Origin: Microbacterium sp. CFH 31415
Lineage (GTDB): Bacteria > Actinomycetota > Actinomycetes > Actinomycetales > Microbacteriaceae
DNA: 64,000 nucleotides
Reading direction: 5' to 3'
Assembly (NCBI RefSeq): GCF_022538185.1
Contig: NZ_JAKYXC010000017.1
Location: 51,698 to 115,697, forward strand
Shown: positions 27,815 to 35,125 of the stretch, piece by piece
Numbering within the stretch: position 1 is the stretch's first letter
How the letters are laid out: each line of letters starts with the position of its first letter
Position numbers and translations under genes: made by a program
Notes under the pieces: generated by a model
What the model was told of the DNA's origin: nothing
Database searches by the model: none
What the model saw: only the letters and a program-made list of their open reading frames with translations

Positions 27815-27863
27815 CTCACCTGTCACGATCTGCCGCCCATTCAGGCACATCGTGACAGGTGAG
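27815..27863. repeat. REP-like palindrome, copy 2
   Basis: Second 49-bp copy, with perfect 15-bp arms CTCACCTGTCACGAT and ATCGTGACAGGTGAG. The inner part differs from copy 1 mainly at the loop (gcctgttcg there, gcccattca here), so the arms are conserved and the loop varies. Both copies lie between converging genes. Confidence 0.85.
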
Positions 27864-27885
27864 GCGAGAACCATCCGGGAATGAT

Positions 27886-27916
27886 GAAGGCCTCCCCACA
27901 CCGTGGGGAGGCCTTC
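27886..27916 (-). terminator. rpsO terminator
   Basis: A perfect 14-bp stem, GAAGGCCTCCCCAC and GTGGGGAGGCCTTC, with a 3-nt loop. On the minus strand it is followed by a T-rich stretch (TTCATCATT). It lies about 50 bp past the rpsO stop and fits an intrinsic terminator. It may also stop transcripts coming from the oxygenase gene. Confidence 0.85.
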
Positions 27917-27968
27917 CAAGAATGTTCTGCGCGATTGAACGCTGGGCGCGATACCCGATCGACTGCGC

Positions 27969-28238
27969 TTAGCGGCGCAGACCGAGGCGCTCGATGAGCG
28001 AGCGGTAACGGTTGATGTCGATGTCCTGGAGGTAACCCAGGAGACGGCGGCGCTGACCGACGAGCAGGAACAGCCCACGACGCGAGTGGTGGTCGTGCTT
28101 GTGCTCCTTGAGGTGCTCGGTGAGGTCCTTGATGCGCTGCGTCAGCATCGCGACCTGCACCTCGGGGGATCCGGTGTCACCGGGGTGCGTCGCGTACTCT
28201 TCGATGATCGCCTTCTTGACGTCTGCTTCCAGTGCCAT
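27969..28238 (-). CDS. rpsO: 30S ribosomal protein S15
   Basis: 89-residue primary rRNA-binding protein of the small subunit. The family signature is clear: [37 protein letters not shown] and the end [13 protein letters not shown]. The ATG has AAAGGGGA 7 nt upstream. It has its own promoter and terminator and is separated from pnp by about 10 kb of inserted genes. Confidence 0.98.
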   Translation of the reverse strand: MALEADVKKAIIEEYATHPGDTGSPEVQVAMLTQRIKDLTEHLKEHKHDHHSRRGLFLLVGQRRRLLGYLQDIDINRYRSLIERLGLRR

Positions 28239-28334
28239 AAAGTGATCCCCTTTCTCGTCGTTGCGCGGTGCCCGACGCCTGATGCGTGAGCTCTCTTTTT
28301 CCGCGGCCGATCAAACGGCAACCTCAAGAGTCTA
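28239..28334 (-). promoter_or_regulatory. rpsO promoter and leader
   Basis: A TAGACT -10 at 28329-28334 on the minus strand predicts an mRNA start near 28322 and a leader of about 83 nt, longer than most here. S15 represses its own mRNA through leader folding in several bacteria. A similar control here is plausible but not shown; the leader ends in a clear AAAGGGGA ribosome site. Confidence 0.5.
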
Positions 28335-28401
28335 CCAGCCGGAATGACCCGGACGGTACGAGCATGGACGCGCGCTCCGCCGGCCGGGTTAGCCTCGAAG
28401 G

Positions 28402-28623
28402 ATGCAGTACACCGTCCGCGTCAAACCCGGCAGCCGGCGCGGACCGCTGGTCGAGGCATCCGACGACGCTCTCGTCGTCTACGTGCGCGAGCGCGCCGTC
28501 GACGGCGCCGCCAACGACGGCGTCGTACGGGCGCTCGCCGCGCACTTCGGCGTTCCGCGCAGCGGCGTGACGATCCTGCGCGGCCACACCGCGCGCATCA
28601 AGCGCGTCGAGGTCGACGAGTGA
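28402..28623 (+). CDS. DUF167 (YggU-like) protein
   Basis: 73-residue single-domain protein of the DUF167 family, function unknown. It matches YTVRVKPGSRRGP at the start, VRERAVDGAANDGVVRALA in the middle and GHTARIKRVEV at the end. The ATG lies 6 nt after TAGCCT. It overlaps the MFS gene in a GTGA junction. Confidence 0.92.
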   Translation: MQYTVRVKPGSRRGPLVEASDDALVVYVRERAVDGAANDGVVRALAAHFGVPRSGVTILRGHTARIKRVEVDE

Positions 28624-29930
28624 GCGCCACGGAGCGCCGCAGCCACCTCATCGATCTGAGCCCGTTCCGCGAGAGCCCCGCGTTCACGCGCATGTGGATC
28701 GGCTCCACGCTCGCGGGCCTCGGCAGCCAGCTCACGATCGTGGCGATCATGCTGCAGATGTACGACCTCACCGGGTCGACCTTCGCCGTGGCCATGATCG
28801 CCGTCGCCGGACTCGTGCCGATGATCTTCGCGGGCATCTACGGCGGCATGCTCGCCGACGCGTTCGACCGCCGCGCCGTCGCGCTGATCGCGGCGACCAT
28901 CACGTTCGGCTCCACGGCGCTGCTTGCAGGACTCACCTGGGCGCAGCTCGAGACGGTCTGGTGGCTCTACGCCTTGAGCATCGTCAACTCCTCTGCCAAC
29001 TCGATCGTCATGGCGACGCGCCAGGCGATCGTGCCGCGCCTCCTCCCCCGGCGGCTCCTGCCCGCGGCGTCCGCTCTCGGCGGCATCACGGTCGGCATCA
29101 TGGTCATGGCCGGCCCCGCGCTGGCGGGCGTCCTCGTGGCGCTGACCGGGTACGCGTGGACCTACACGCTCGACGTGGTGCTCATGCTGTCGCTGTTCCT
29201 CGGACTCTGGACGCTCCCGAAGCTGCGCCCGGAAGGCGAGACGGTGCGCCCGGGCATCGAGTCGCTGCGGGACGGCTGGCGGTTCCTGCGGCGGGCGTCG
29301 AACATCCGCCTGCAGTTCGTCCTCGACGTCATCGCCATGACATTCGGGCAGCCGCTCGCGCTCTTCCCCGCCATCGGCGCCGTGCTGCTGGGCGGCGGTC
29401 CGATCACGACCGGCGTGCTCACGGCATCCGTCGCCGTCGGTGCGTTCGGCTCGAGCCTGTTCTCCGGTCGCGTCGGCGCAGTACGACACCAGGGGCTCGG
29501 CATCGAGCGGGCGATCCTGGTGTACGGCACGTCCATCGTCGCCCTCGGTCTCGTGCTCGGTGCGGCGGCGCTCGGCTGGTTCGCACCCGACGGCGTCGAC
29601 GCCCAGACACCGAACCTCGTGCTCATCGTGCTGGCGTGCCTCGTGCTCGCGGTATCGGGCGCCTCCGACAACGTCAGCTCGATCTTCCGCAACACGATGG
29701 TGCAGGCCGCTGTGCCCGACGCCATCCGCGGCCGCCTGCAGGGCGTCTTCATCGTCGTCGTCGCGGGAGGACCGCGCCTGGGCGCCCTGTACGCCGGCAC
29801 CCTCGCCACGCTCACCGCGCTGTGGTTCCCGCCGCTCCTCGGCGGCTTCGTCATCGTCGGCCTGGTCGCGACGCTGGTGCGGCTCAGCCCGAGGTTCCGC
29901 GCCTACGACGCCGAGAACCCGGTGCCGTAG
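28620..29930 (+). CDS. MFS transporter (DUF894/enterobactin-exporter-like)
   Basis: Major facilitator with about twelve helices, 436 residues. The first loop carries the motif-A-like GMLADAFDRRAVAL, and the opening FRESPAFTRMWIGSTLAGLGSQLTIVA is like EntS/DUF894-type exporters. Substrate unknown. The GTG start overlaps the DUF167 stop, so the two are probably coupled. It ends 83 bp before the next gene, which has its own -10. Confidence 0.88.
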   Translation: MSATERRSHLIDLSPFRESPAFTRMWIGSTLAGLGSQLTIVAIMLQMYDLTGSTFAVAMIAVAGLVPMIFAGIYGGMLADAFDRRAVALIAATITFGSTALLAGLTWAQLETVWWLYALSIVNSSANSIVMATRQAIVPRLLPRRLLPAASALGGITVGIMVMAGPALAGVLVALTGYAWTYTLDVVLMLSLFLGLWTLPKLRPEGETVRPGIESLRDGWRFLRRASNIRLQFVLDVIAMTFGQPLALFPAIGAVLLGGGPITTGVLTASVAVGAFGSSLFSGRVGAVRHQGLGIERAILVYGTSIVALGLVLGAAALGWFAPDGVDAQTPNLVLIVLACLVLAVSGASDNVSSIFRNTMVQAAVPDAIRGRLQGVFIVVVAGGPRLGALYAGTLATLTALWFPPLLGGFVIVGLVATLVRLSPRFRAYDAENPVP

Positions 29931-30013
29931 CCGAACGGCCGCACATCGGCGGATTTCGGACGTGGCACCCGCACAGCGCGTTCTCCGTCGGCGTGCGAGC
30001 GTACCGTGAAGCC

Positions 30014-31000
30014 GTGACCACGACACAGACGATGCCCACGGTGCGGGAGAGCAGCCTGCCGTCGGCACGCTGGATCACCGTCCAGTTCGTGCTCGCGGGC
30101 ATCGTGTGGGGAGCCAGCTTCCTGTTCATGAAGGTGGCGCTGACAGGCATCTCACCCGCCCAGGTCGCGTGGACGCGCATCCTGCTCGGTGCGCTCACCC
30201 TGGGCGCGCTCGTGCTGCTGCGGCGTGAGGCGCTCTCGCGCAGCCTGCGCGTATGGGGTCATCTCACCGTTCTCGGGCTGACGTTCTGCGTCGTCCCGTT
30301 CCTGCTCTTCTCGTGGGCGCAGCAGCACGTGAGCTCGGGCGTCGCGAGCATCTTCAATGCGACGACCCCGATCATGACGGCGATCATGGCGTGGCTCGTC
30401 TTCCGCGTCGAGAAGCTCAGGCTGCTGCAGGTCCTCGGCATCGGCGTCGGCATCGCGGGCGTCATCGTCATCATCGCGCCGTGGCAGGGAATCTCGCTCG
30501 ACGGAAGCCTGGTGGCCGAGCTGGCGATCCTCGGCGCGACGGCGAGCTACGGCTTCAGCTTCGCCTACATGCGCCGGTTCGTGTCGAACACCGGGATGTC
30601 GGCGCTGGCCTTCACGTTCGGCTACATCGCCATGGCGGGCGTCGTGATGACCCTGCTCACGCCGTTCCTCGTGCTCACGCCGGTGCAGCTCGATCTGCCG
30701 ATCATCGTCAGTCTCGTGCTGCTCGGATGCCTGGGCACCGGCATCGCCTACGTCTGGAACCAGAACACCGTCCGCGCGTGGGGTCCGACGCGGGCATCGA
30801 CCGTGACCTACATCACTCCCGTGGTCGGCGTCATCCTCGGCATCCTGATCCTCGGCGAGACCGTCTCATGGAACGAGCCGCTCGGCGCGCTCGTGGTGTT
30901 CCTCGGCATCCTGCTCGCCCAGGATCGGCTGCGTGTCGGGCGACGCGGACACGCCGAAGGGGCGACGGCCGCAGCCCCCGCCCCTTCGATCTCACGCTGA
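30014..31000 (+). CDS. EamA/DMT family transporter
   Basis: Drug/metabolite transporter of 328 residues with ten helices arranged as two EamA repeats (GIVWGASFLFMKVALTGIS in the first, GATASYGFSFAYMRRF in the second). Substrate unknown. The GTG at 30014 lies 6 nt after TACCGT. The cytosolic C-terminal tail is short and basic, then Ala/Pro-rich. Confidence 0.88.
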   Translation: MTTTQTMPTVRESSLPSARWITVQFVLAGIVWGASFLFMKVALTGISPAQVAWTRILLGALTLGALVLLRREALSRSLRVWGHLTVLGLTFCVVPFLLFSWAQQHVSSGVASIFNATTPIMTAIMAWLVFRVEKLRLLQVLGIGVGIAGVIVIIAPWQGISLDGSLVAELAILGATASYGFSFAYMRRFVSNTGMSALAFTFGYIAMAGVVMTLLTPFLVLTPVQLDLPIIVSLVLLGCLGTGIAYVWNQNTVRAWGPTRASTVTYITPVVGVILGILILGETVSWNEPLGALVVFLGILLAQDRLRVGRRGHAEGATAAAPAPSISR

Positions 31001-31006
31001 GTGGCT

Positions 31007-31024
31007 CCGGCCTCGAGCGGCCGG
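31007..31024. terminator. short hairpin between convergent genes
   Basis: CCGGCC and GGCCGG with a 6-nt loop lie between the stops of the EamA transporter and YceI genes. The stem is short and has no U-run, so it is only a candidate bidirectional terminator. Confidence 0.4.
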
Positions 31025-31033
31025 GCGTCGAGC

Positions 31034-31600
31034 TCAGTCCTGCTGGAGCGCGCCCTGCAGGTCGAGCGTGATCGTGATGTCCTTGCCGACGAGCACGCCG
31101 CCGGTCTCGAGCGCGGCGTTCCAGGTCAGGCCGAACTCCTCGCGGTTGACGACGGCCTTGGCGGTGGCGCCGGCCTTGTAGTTGCCCCAGGGGTCGGTGC
31201 CGAAGCCGCCGAACTCGAAGTCGAACGTGACGGGCTTGGTGATGCCTCGGATGGTCAGGTCGCCGTCGACGAGGAAGTCGCCGTTCTCGACGCGGGCACC
31301 GGTCGAGCGGAACTCCATGGTCGGGTGGTTCTCGACGTCGAAGAAGTCGGCCGAGCGCAGGTGGTTGTCGCGTCCCTCGTCCTTCGTGTCGACCGAGCTC
31401 ACGTCCACGCTCGCCTCGACCTTCGCCTCGAGCGGGTTCGCGGGAGCGACCAGCGTCGCGCTCTTCATGCCGAACGTGCCGCGCACCTTCGAGATCATCA
31501 TGTGGCGCACGCTGAACGTGACCTCGCTGTGCGCGGGGTCCAGCACCCAGGTGCCGGTCTTGTAGCCGGCGATGTCGAGGGTCGAGGCGGTGTCGGTCAT
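31034..31600 (-). CDS. YceI family protein
   Basis: Lipocalin-like YceI-fold protein of 188 residues that probably binds a polyisoprenoid or other amphiphile. WVLDPAHSEVTFSVRHMMISKVRG at the start, SVDTKDEGRDNHLRSADFFD and LTIRGITKPVTFDFEF are family hallmarks. No signal peptide is seen, so it is likely cytosolic here. The ATG has AAGGAT about 6 nt upstream. Confidence 0.93.
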   Translation of the reverse strand: MTDTASTLDIAGYKTGTWVLDPAHSEVTFSVRHMMISKVRGTFGMKSATLVAPANPLEAKVEASVDVSSVDTKDEGRDNHLRSADFFDVENHPTMEFRSTGARVENGDFLVDGDLTIRGITKPVTFDFEFGGFGTDPWGNYKAGATAKAVVNREEFGLTWNAALETGGVLVGKDITITLDLQGALQQD

Positions 31601-31726
31601 GGTGATCCTTCGTGTCGGTGGGTCGCAGTCTGCGACGGGCATACGGGGTCCAACGCCACGGTGGGGTTATCTATTCCGATGAATACAGATTTTCCTCCGC
31701 GGGGTGCCGCCCGCGGGTACACAAGA
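31601..31726 (-). promoter_or_regulatory. yceI upstream region
   Basis: Contains a rare AT-rich patch near 31667-31695 (ggttatctattccgatgaa), with the short dyad ATTC/GAAT, probably the yceI promoter. Between it and the FKBP terminator lies another hairpin with CCGCGGG/CCCGCGG arms (31697-31716). Confidence 0.4.
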
Positions 31727-31752
31727 GGGGCGGATGCCGCAGCATCCGCCCC
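31727..31752 (-). terminator. FKBP-gene terminator
   Basis: An 11-bp perfect stem, GGGGCGGATGC and GCATCCGCCCC, with a 4-nt CGCA loop, 23 bp past the FKBP gene stop. Again built on the GGATGC motif. Confidence 0.75.
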
Positions 31753-31775
31753 CCTGTCGCTTGTCGCCGTGCGGC

Positions 31776-32144
31776 TCAGCCGACCGCGATGAGATCGATG
31801 ATGAAGACCAGGGTCTTGCCGCCGAGGAAGTGCCCACCGGCGGGGCCGTACGCGAGGTGCGGCGGGATCACGAGCTCGCGGCGGCCGCCGACCTTCATGC
31901 CCGGGATGCCGTCCTGCCAGCCCTGGATGAGGCCGCGGAGCGGGAATTGGATGCTCTCGCCGCGGTTCCACGACGAGTCGAACTCCTCGCCGGACTCGTA
32001 CTCGACACCGGCGTAGTGGACGGTGACGGTGTCGCCGGGCTTGGCCTCGGCTCCGTCGCCCACGATGAGGTCGCGGATGACGAGCTCGGTGGGGGCGGGG
32101 CCTTCGGGGGCGTCGAACTCGGGCTTGGTGCGGTCGTCAGTCAT
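31776..32144 (-). CDS. FKBP-type peptidyl-prolyl cis-trans isomerase
   Basis: Single-domain FKBP of 122 residues, catalysing proline isomerisation. The core is intact: VTVHYAGVEYESGEEFDSSW, PLRGLIQGWQDGIPGMKVGG, RRELVIPPHLAYGP and the final LVFIIDLIAVG. No signal peptide or lipobox, so cytosolic. The start at 32144 gives MTDDRTKPEFDAP. Confidence 0.95.
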   Translation of the reverse strand: MTDDRTKPEFDAPEGPAPTELVIRDLIVGDGAEAKPGDTVTVHYAGVEYESGEEFDSSWNRGESIQFPLRGLIQGWQDGIPGMKVGGRRELVIPPHLAYGPAGGHFLGGKTLVFIIDLIAVG

Positions 32145-32193
32145 GTGTCCATCCAACCCGAGCGGGTCCGCCGGGTCAACGCGAGCGCCCGGC

Positions 32194-32212
32194 GGGGGGG
32201 GGGGCGGGGGGG
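32194..32212. repeat. poly-G tract (G11-C-G7)
   Basis: Eleven G, one C, then seven G, in the gap between the FKBP and PrsW genes, about 50 bp upstream of the FKBP start. Such runs can slip in replication and are also prone to sequencing error. Confidence 0.8.
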
Positions 32213-32220
32213 CGCCCCGC

Positions 32221-32280
32221 TCAAGACTCAGCGCTCGGTGTCGCGGCGATGCCTGCGTAACGACCGAGCGCTGAGTTGAT
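32221..32280. repeat. REP-like palindrome
   Basis: Perfect 14-bp arms ACTCAGCGCTCGGT (32226-32239) and ACCGAGCGCTGAGT (32263-32276), with TCAA/TTGA pairs outside after a 2-nt bulge and a 23-nt centre. It lies in the same gap as the G tract. Its sequence differs from the other palindromes in this window, but its size and layout are similar. Confidence 0.8.
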
Positions 32281-32343
32281 CTGCCCCCAGGATGCAGGGG
32301 GCCCCGCGAACATGTCAAGACCCCGCTCCGGGATACGCCGGTT

Positions 32344-33561
32344 CTACGGCGCGAACAAGGCCGCGCGCGCCGCCGTCGCGCGGTGCAGCAGCAGCCGCTC
32401 GTCTTCCGCGGCGTGCGGATCGCGGCCGCTGATGGCGCGCTGGCGGGCTGCGGCGAGCGCGGTGGCGTCGGCGATGAACTCCTTCATGAGGCGCGTGCGG
32501 TCGCCCCGCAGCGTCCCCGCCCAGGCGAGCCCGGCCTTACGGCCCGCTCCGGTCGCGAGCATGTCGGCCTCCTGCACGGTGAACCAGCCGGCGTCGGCGT
32601 ACTCGCCGAGCCGCCGCCGGGTGAGGCGCGACTCCTCGCGGCGCAGGGCGATGATCCCGAGGATGAAGCCCACGAACAGCGGCACCTGCAGGGTGACGTA
32701 CAGCACCCAGAAGTCGCCCAGCACGGCCGAGCCGTTCCACAGCGCGTGCAGCACGGTCGCGCCCATCATGCCGGCGATCCACGGCCCGATCGCGCGTCCC
32801 GCGCTCGCACCGCGGCGGGCAGCCAGGCCGAGCGCGAAACCCGTGACGCTCGTGAACATCACGTGCGCGAAAGGCGAGAGGATGCCGCGCATGAAGAACG
32901 TCACGGTCGTGTCAGCCGCCCCGCCCTCGAGGAAGCTCACGGCGAAGTACTGGATGTTCTCGGTGAAGGCGAACCCCGCGCCGATGAGCGCGCCGTAGAC
33001 GATTCCGTCGACGGGACCGTCGAACGCCCGCCGGGCGGTCACGAAGATGATGTAGACGCCGAGGCCCTTGCCGAACTCCTCGACGATCGGTGCCTGCACG
33101 ATGGCGGACAGCGCATCGGCCGCAGGTGTCGAGGCGGGGCCGAACACCATCGACAGGACCAGGTCCACGCCGAGGGCGATGGCCACTGCCGCGATCGCAC
33201 CCCAGGCGACGGCGAAGACGACGAGTCCGGCGGGCTCGGGCTCCCACCGGTCGGCGATCCGCACCGCGAGCAGCACGCCGGCGAGCGGGACGAGGGCGAG
33301 GATCATTCCGATGAGGGATGCCGCGGGCCCGAGCGCGTTGAGGAAGTATGCGATCAGGGCGACGAGCAGGACCACGAGCAGGCCGCCGATCCAGATCGGC
33401 GCCGTGCGGCCCCGGCGCGGCGGCACCGGAACCGCGGTGGGCGAGCCCGTCGCCGCGGGGATCAGCGCCGGCGCCGCGTGCCACGGCTGGGCGAGGGCGG
33501 ACGGGAAGTCCGGCGGCGTCAGTCCGGGTCGCTGGGGCGCATGGCCGTGGTCGTGCGTCAT
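32344..33561 (-). CDS. PrsW family intramembrane metalloprotease
   Basis: Membrane protease of 405 residues. A Pro-rich cytosolic N-terminus of about 55 residues precedes eight or so helices. The family motifs are present in order: VEEFGKG (EExxK) near residue 165, FTENIQYF near 200, and HVMFTS and HALWN with metal-ligand histidines. PrsW relatives cleave anti-sigma factors, but no anti-sigma gene lies nearby, so the substrate is unknown. The ATG at 33561 follows TAGGCT by 6 nt; the GTG two codons upstream is rejected. Confidence 0.92.
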   Translation of the reverse strand: MTHDHGHAPQRPGLTPPDFPSALAQPWHAAPALIPAATGSPTAVPVPPRRGRTAPIWIGGLLVVLLVALIAYFLNALGPAASLIGMILALVPLAGVLLAVRIADRWEPEPAGLVVFAVAWGAIAAVAIALGVDLVLSMVFGPASTPAADALSAIVQAPIVEEFGKGLGVYIIFVTARRAFDGPVDGIVYGALIGAGFAFTENIQYFAVSFLEGGAADTTVTFFMRGILSPFAHVMFTSVTGFALGLAARRGASAGRAIGPWIAGMMGATVLHALWNGSAVLGDFWVLYVTLQVPLFVGFILGIIALRREESRLTRRRLGEYADAGWFTVQEADMLATGAGRKAGLAWAGTLRGDRTRLMKEFIADATALAAARQRAISGRDPHAAEDERLLLHRATAARAALFAP

Positions 33562-33624
33562 GCGCACAGCCTAGGGCGCGCGCGGACCGGGGATCGGCAC
33601 CGCCCGGCGGGGTAGGTTGGAGGG

Positions 33625-34488
33625 ATGCGTTTCGCCCATGTGCTCCCGCCTGGGTCGGACGACCCTCGGCTCGTACTCGTGGACGGCGAAGACGCCGTGC
33701 TCGTCGAGGAGCTCTTCGACGGCGCGCCGCGCTACCTCGAAGAGCTGATCGCCGGCGGCGACGGCCTCCTCGCGCGGGTGCGGGACTCGGCGCCGGGTGG
33801 CACCCGCCTCCCCCTCGCCGGTCAGCGCTACGCCTCGGCGGTGCTCACTCCCCCGGTCATCCTCGCGATCGGCCTCAACTACGCGGCGCACTCGAGCGAG
33901 CTGGGGCTCAAGACCGACTCGAACCCGACCGTCTTCGTGCTCTGGCCCAACTCCCTGACCGGCCACGACGGCACCACCACCTGGCCGCGATCGCTCAGCG
34001 AGTCCATCGACTACGAGGCCGAGCTGGGCGTCATCATCGGCACCCCGGCGAAGGACGTCTCGGCCGACGAGGCCCTCGACCACGTGTGGGGATACACCGT
34101 CGTCAACGACATCACCGCGCGCGACATCCAGTACTCCGAGGCGCAGTGGTCGCGCTGCAAGTCGTTCGACGGCTTCACCCCCACCGGCCCGTTCGTCGTG
34201 ACGGCCGACGAGATCCCCGACCCGCAGGACCTCCACATCTGGACCGTGCTCGACGGCCATACGATGCAGGACGCGTCGACGGGGCAGATGGTGCGGACCG
34301 TCGCGACCCTCATCGCGCATCTGTCGAAGTCGGTGACGCTGCTGCCCGGAACCCTGATCTCGACGGGGTCGCCCGGCGGCGCGGGCTACTCGCGCGATCC
34401 GCAGGTGTTCCTCCGCGACCGTTCGACCGTCACGGTCGGCATCGACGGCGTCGGCGCGCTCACCACGCACTGCCGCATCCTCGACTGA
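33625..34488 (+). CDS. fumarylacetoacetate hydrolase family protein
   Basis: FAH-fold metal-dependent hydrolase/isomerase of 287 residues; substrate unknown. The conserved core is ILAIGLNYAAHSSELG, then ESIDYEAELGVIIG with the acidic metal ligands, GYTVVNDITARDIQ, and LISTGSPGG near the end. The ATG lies 6 nt after TAGGTT. It is a single-gene unit closed by a strong terminator. Confidence 0.93.
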   Translation: MRFAHVLPPGSDDPRLVLVDGEDAVLVEELFDGAPRYLEELIAGGDGLLARVRDSAPGGTRLPLAGQRYASAVLTPPVILAIGLNYAAHSSELGLKTDSNPTVFVLWPNSLTGHDGTTTWPRSLSESIDYEAELGVIIGTPAKDVSADEALDHVWGYTVVNDITARDIQYSEAQWSRCKSFDGFTPTGPFVVTADEIPDPQDLHIWTVLDGHTMQDASTGQMVRTVATLIAHLSKSVTLLPGTLISTGSPGGAGYSRDPQVFLRDRSTVTVGIDGVGALTTHCRILD

Positions 34489-34518
34489 CCGACATCCGCG
34501 ACCGACGCGCATCCCGCG

Positions 34519-34560
34519 ACGACGGTGCCCCCTCCCGTGCGCGGGAGGGGGCACCGTCGT
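34519..34560. terminator. strong bidirectional terminator
   Basis: A perfect 19-bp stem with a 4-nt TGCG loop (arms 34519-34537 and 34542-34560; inner part CCCCCTCCCG). It sits between the converging FAH and DUF4190 genes and can serve both. Confidence 0.85.
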
Positions 34561-34569
34561 GGAACAGGT

Positions 34570-35067
34570 CTAGCGGTTGATGTTGGAGCACTCGACGGGG
34601 AGACCGCGCACGGTCACGGTGCCCTCGAAGCCGACCGCCTGGCACGCTTGGAACGCCTCGGTGCCGAACGTGATCAACGGGATGAAGATCGCGAAGAGCA
34701 GGATCACGCCGACCACCATCAGCACCGCGCTGATGATGATCGCGGCAAGCGCCCAGCCGTTCTTGTGGCCGGCCTTGCGGCTCTGGACGAGCGCGACGAT
34801 GCCCAGGATCAGCGCGATCAGCTGCACGAAGAACGACAGGATGAACGCGACGATGCCCATCGTGCGGCCCGGGATCGTGGCGGACGCGGGGGCGCCGTAG
34901 GGCGCCTGCGGCGCGGGTGCGTACTGCGGCTGCCCGTACGCCTCCTGCGGCTGCCCGTAGGACGGCGGCTGCCCGTAGGCGGGGGCGGGCGGAGGATTGG
35001 TCGAGTAGCCCGGGGGCGGGGGCGGGACGCTGCCGTCGCCCGGTGCGGGGCTCTGCGGATCGGTCAT
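34570..35067 (-). CDS. DUF4190 membrane protein with a Pro/Gln/Tyr-rich N-terminus
   Basis: 165-residue protein. The first 65 residues are low complexity, with repeats of the type YGQPQ and PPPP. Two membrane helices follow (GIVAFILSFFVQLIALILGI and ALAAIIISAVLMVVGVILL) around a short KxGxKNGWA loop typical of DUF4190. The tail has two cysteines (FQACQ, VECSN) outside the last helix. Function unknown; such proteins are common in actinobacteria. Confidence 0.8.
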   Translation of the reverse strand: MTDPQSPAPGDGSVPPPPPGYSTNPPPAPAYGQPPSYGQPQEAYGQPQYAPAPQAPYGAPASATIPGRTMGIVAFILSFFVQLIALILGIVALVQSRKAGHKNGWALAAIIISAVLMVVGVILLFAIFIPLITFGTEAFQACQAVGFEGTVTVRGLPVECSNINR

Positions 35068-35125
35068 GTCATTCCTCTCGTGGGGACTCGGGATGACGGT
35101 ACCGGTCGGTGGACCGATGCGGCAA

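Noticed and set aside
27742..27863. CRISPR-like reading of the two 49-bp repeats
   Set aside because: Only two units, each a palindrome, a single 24-bp gap and no cas gene. REP-like elements fit better.
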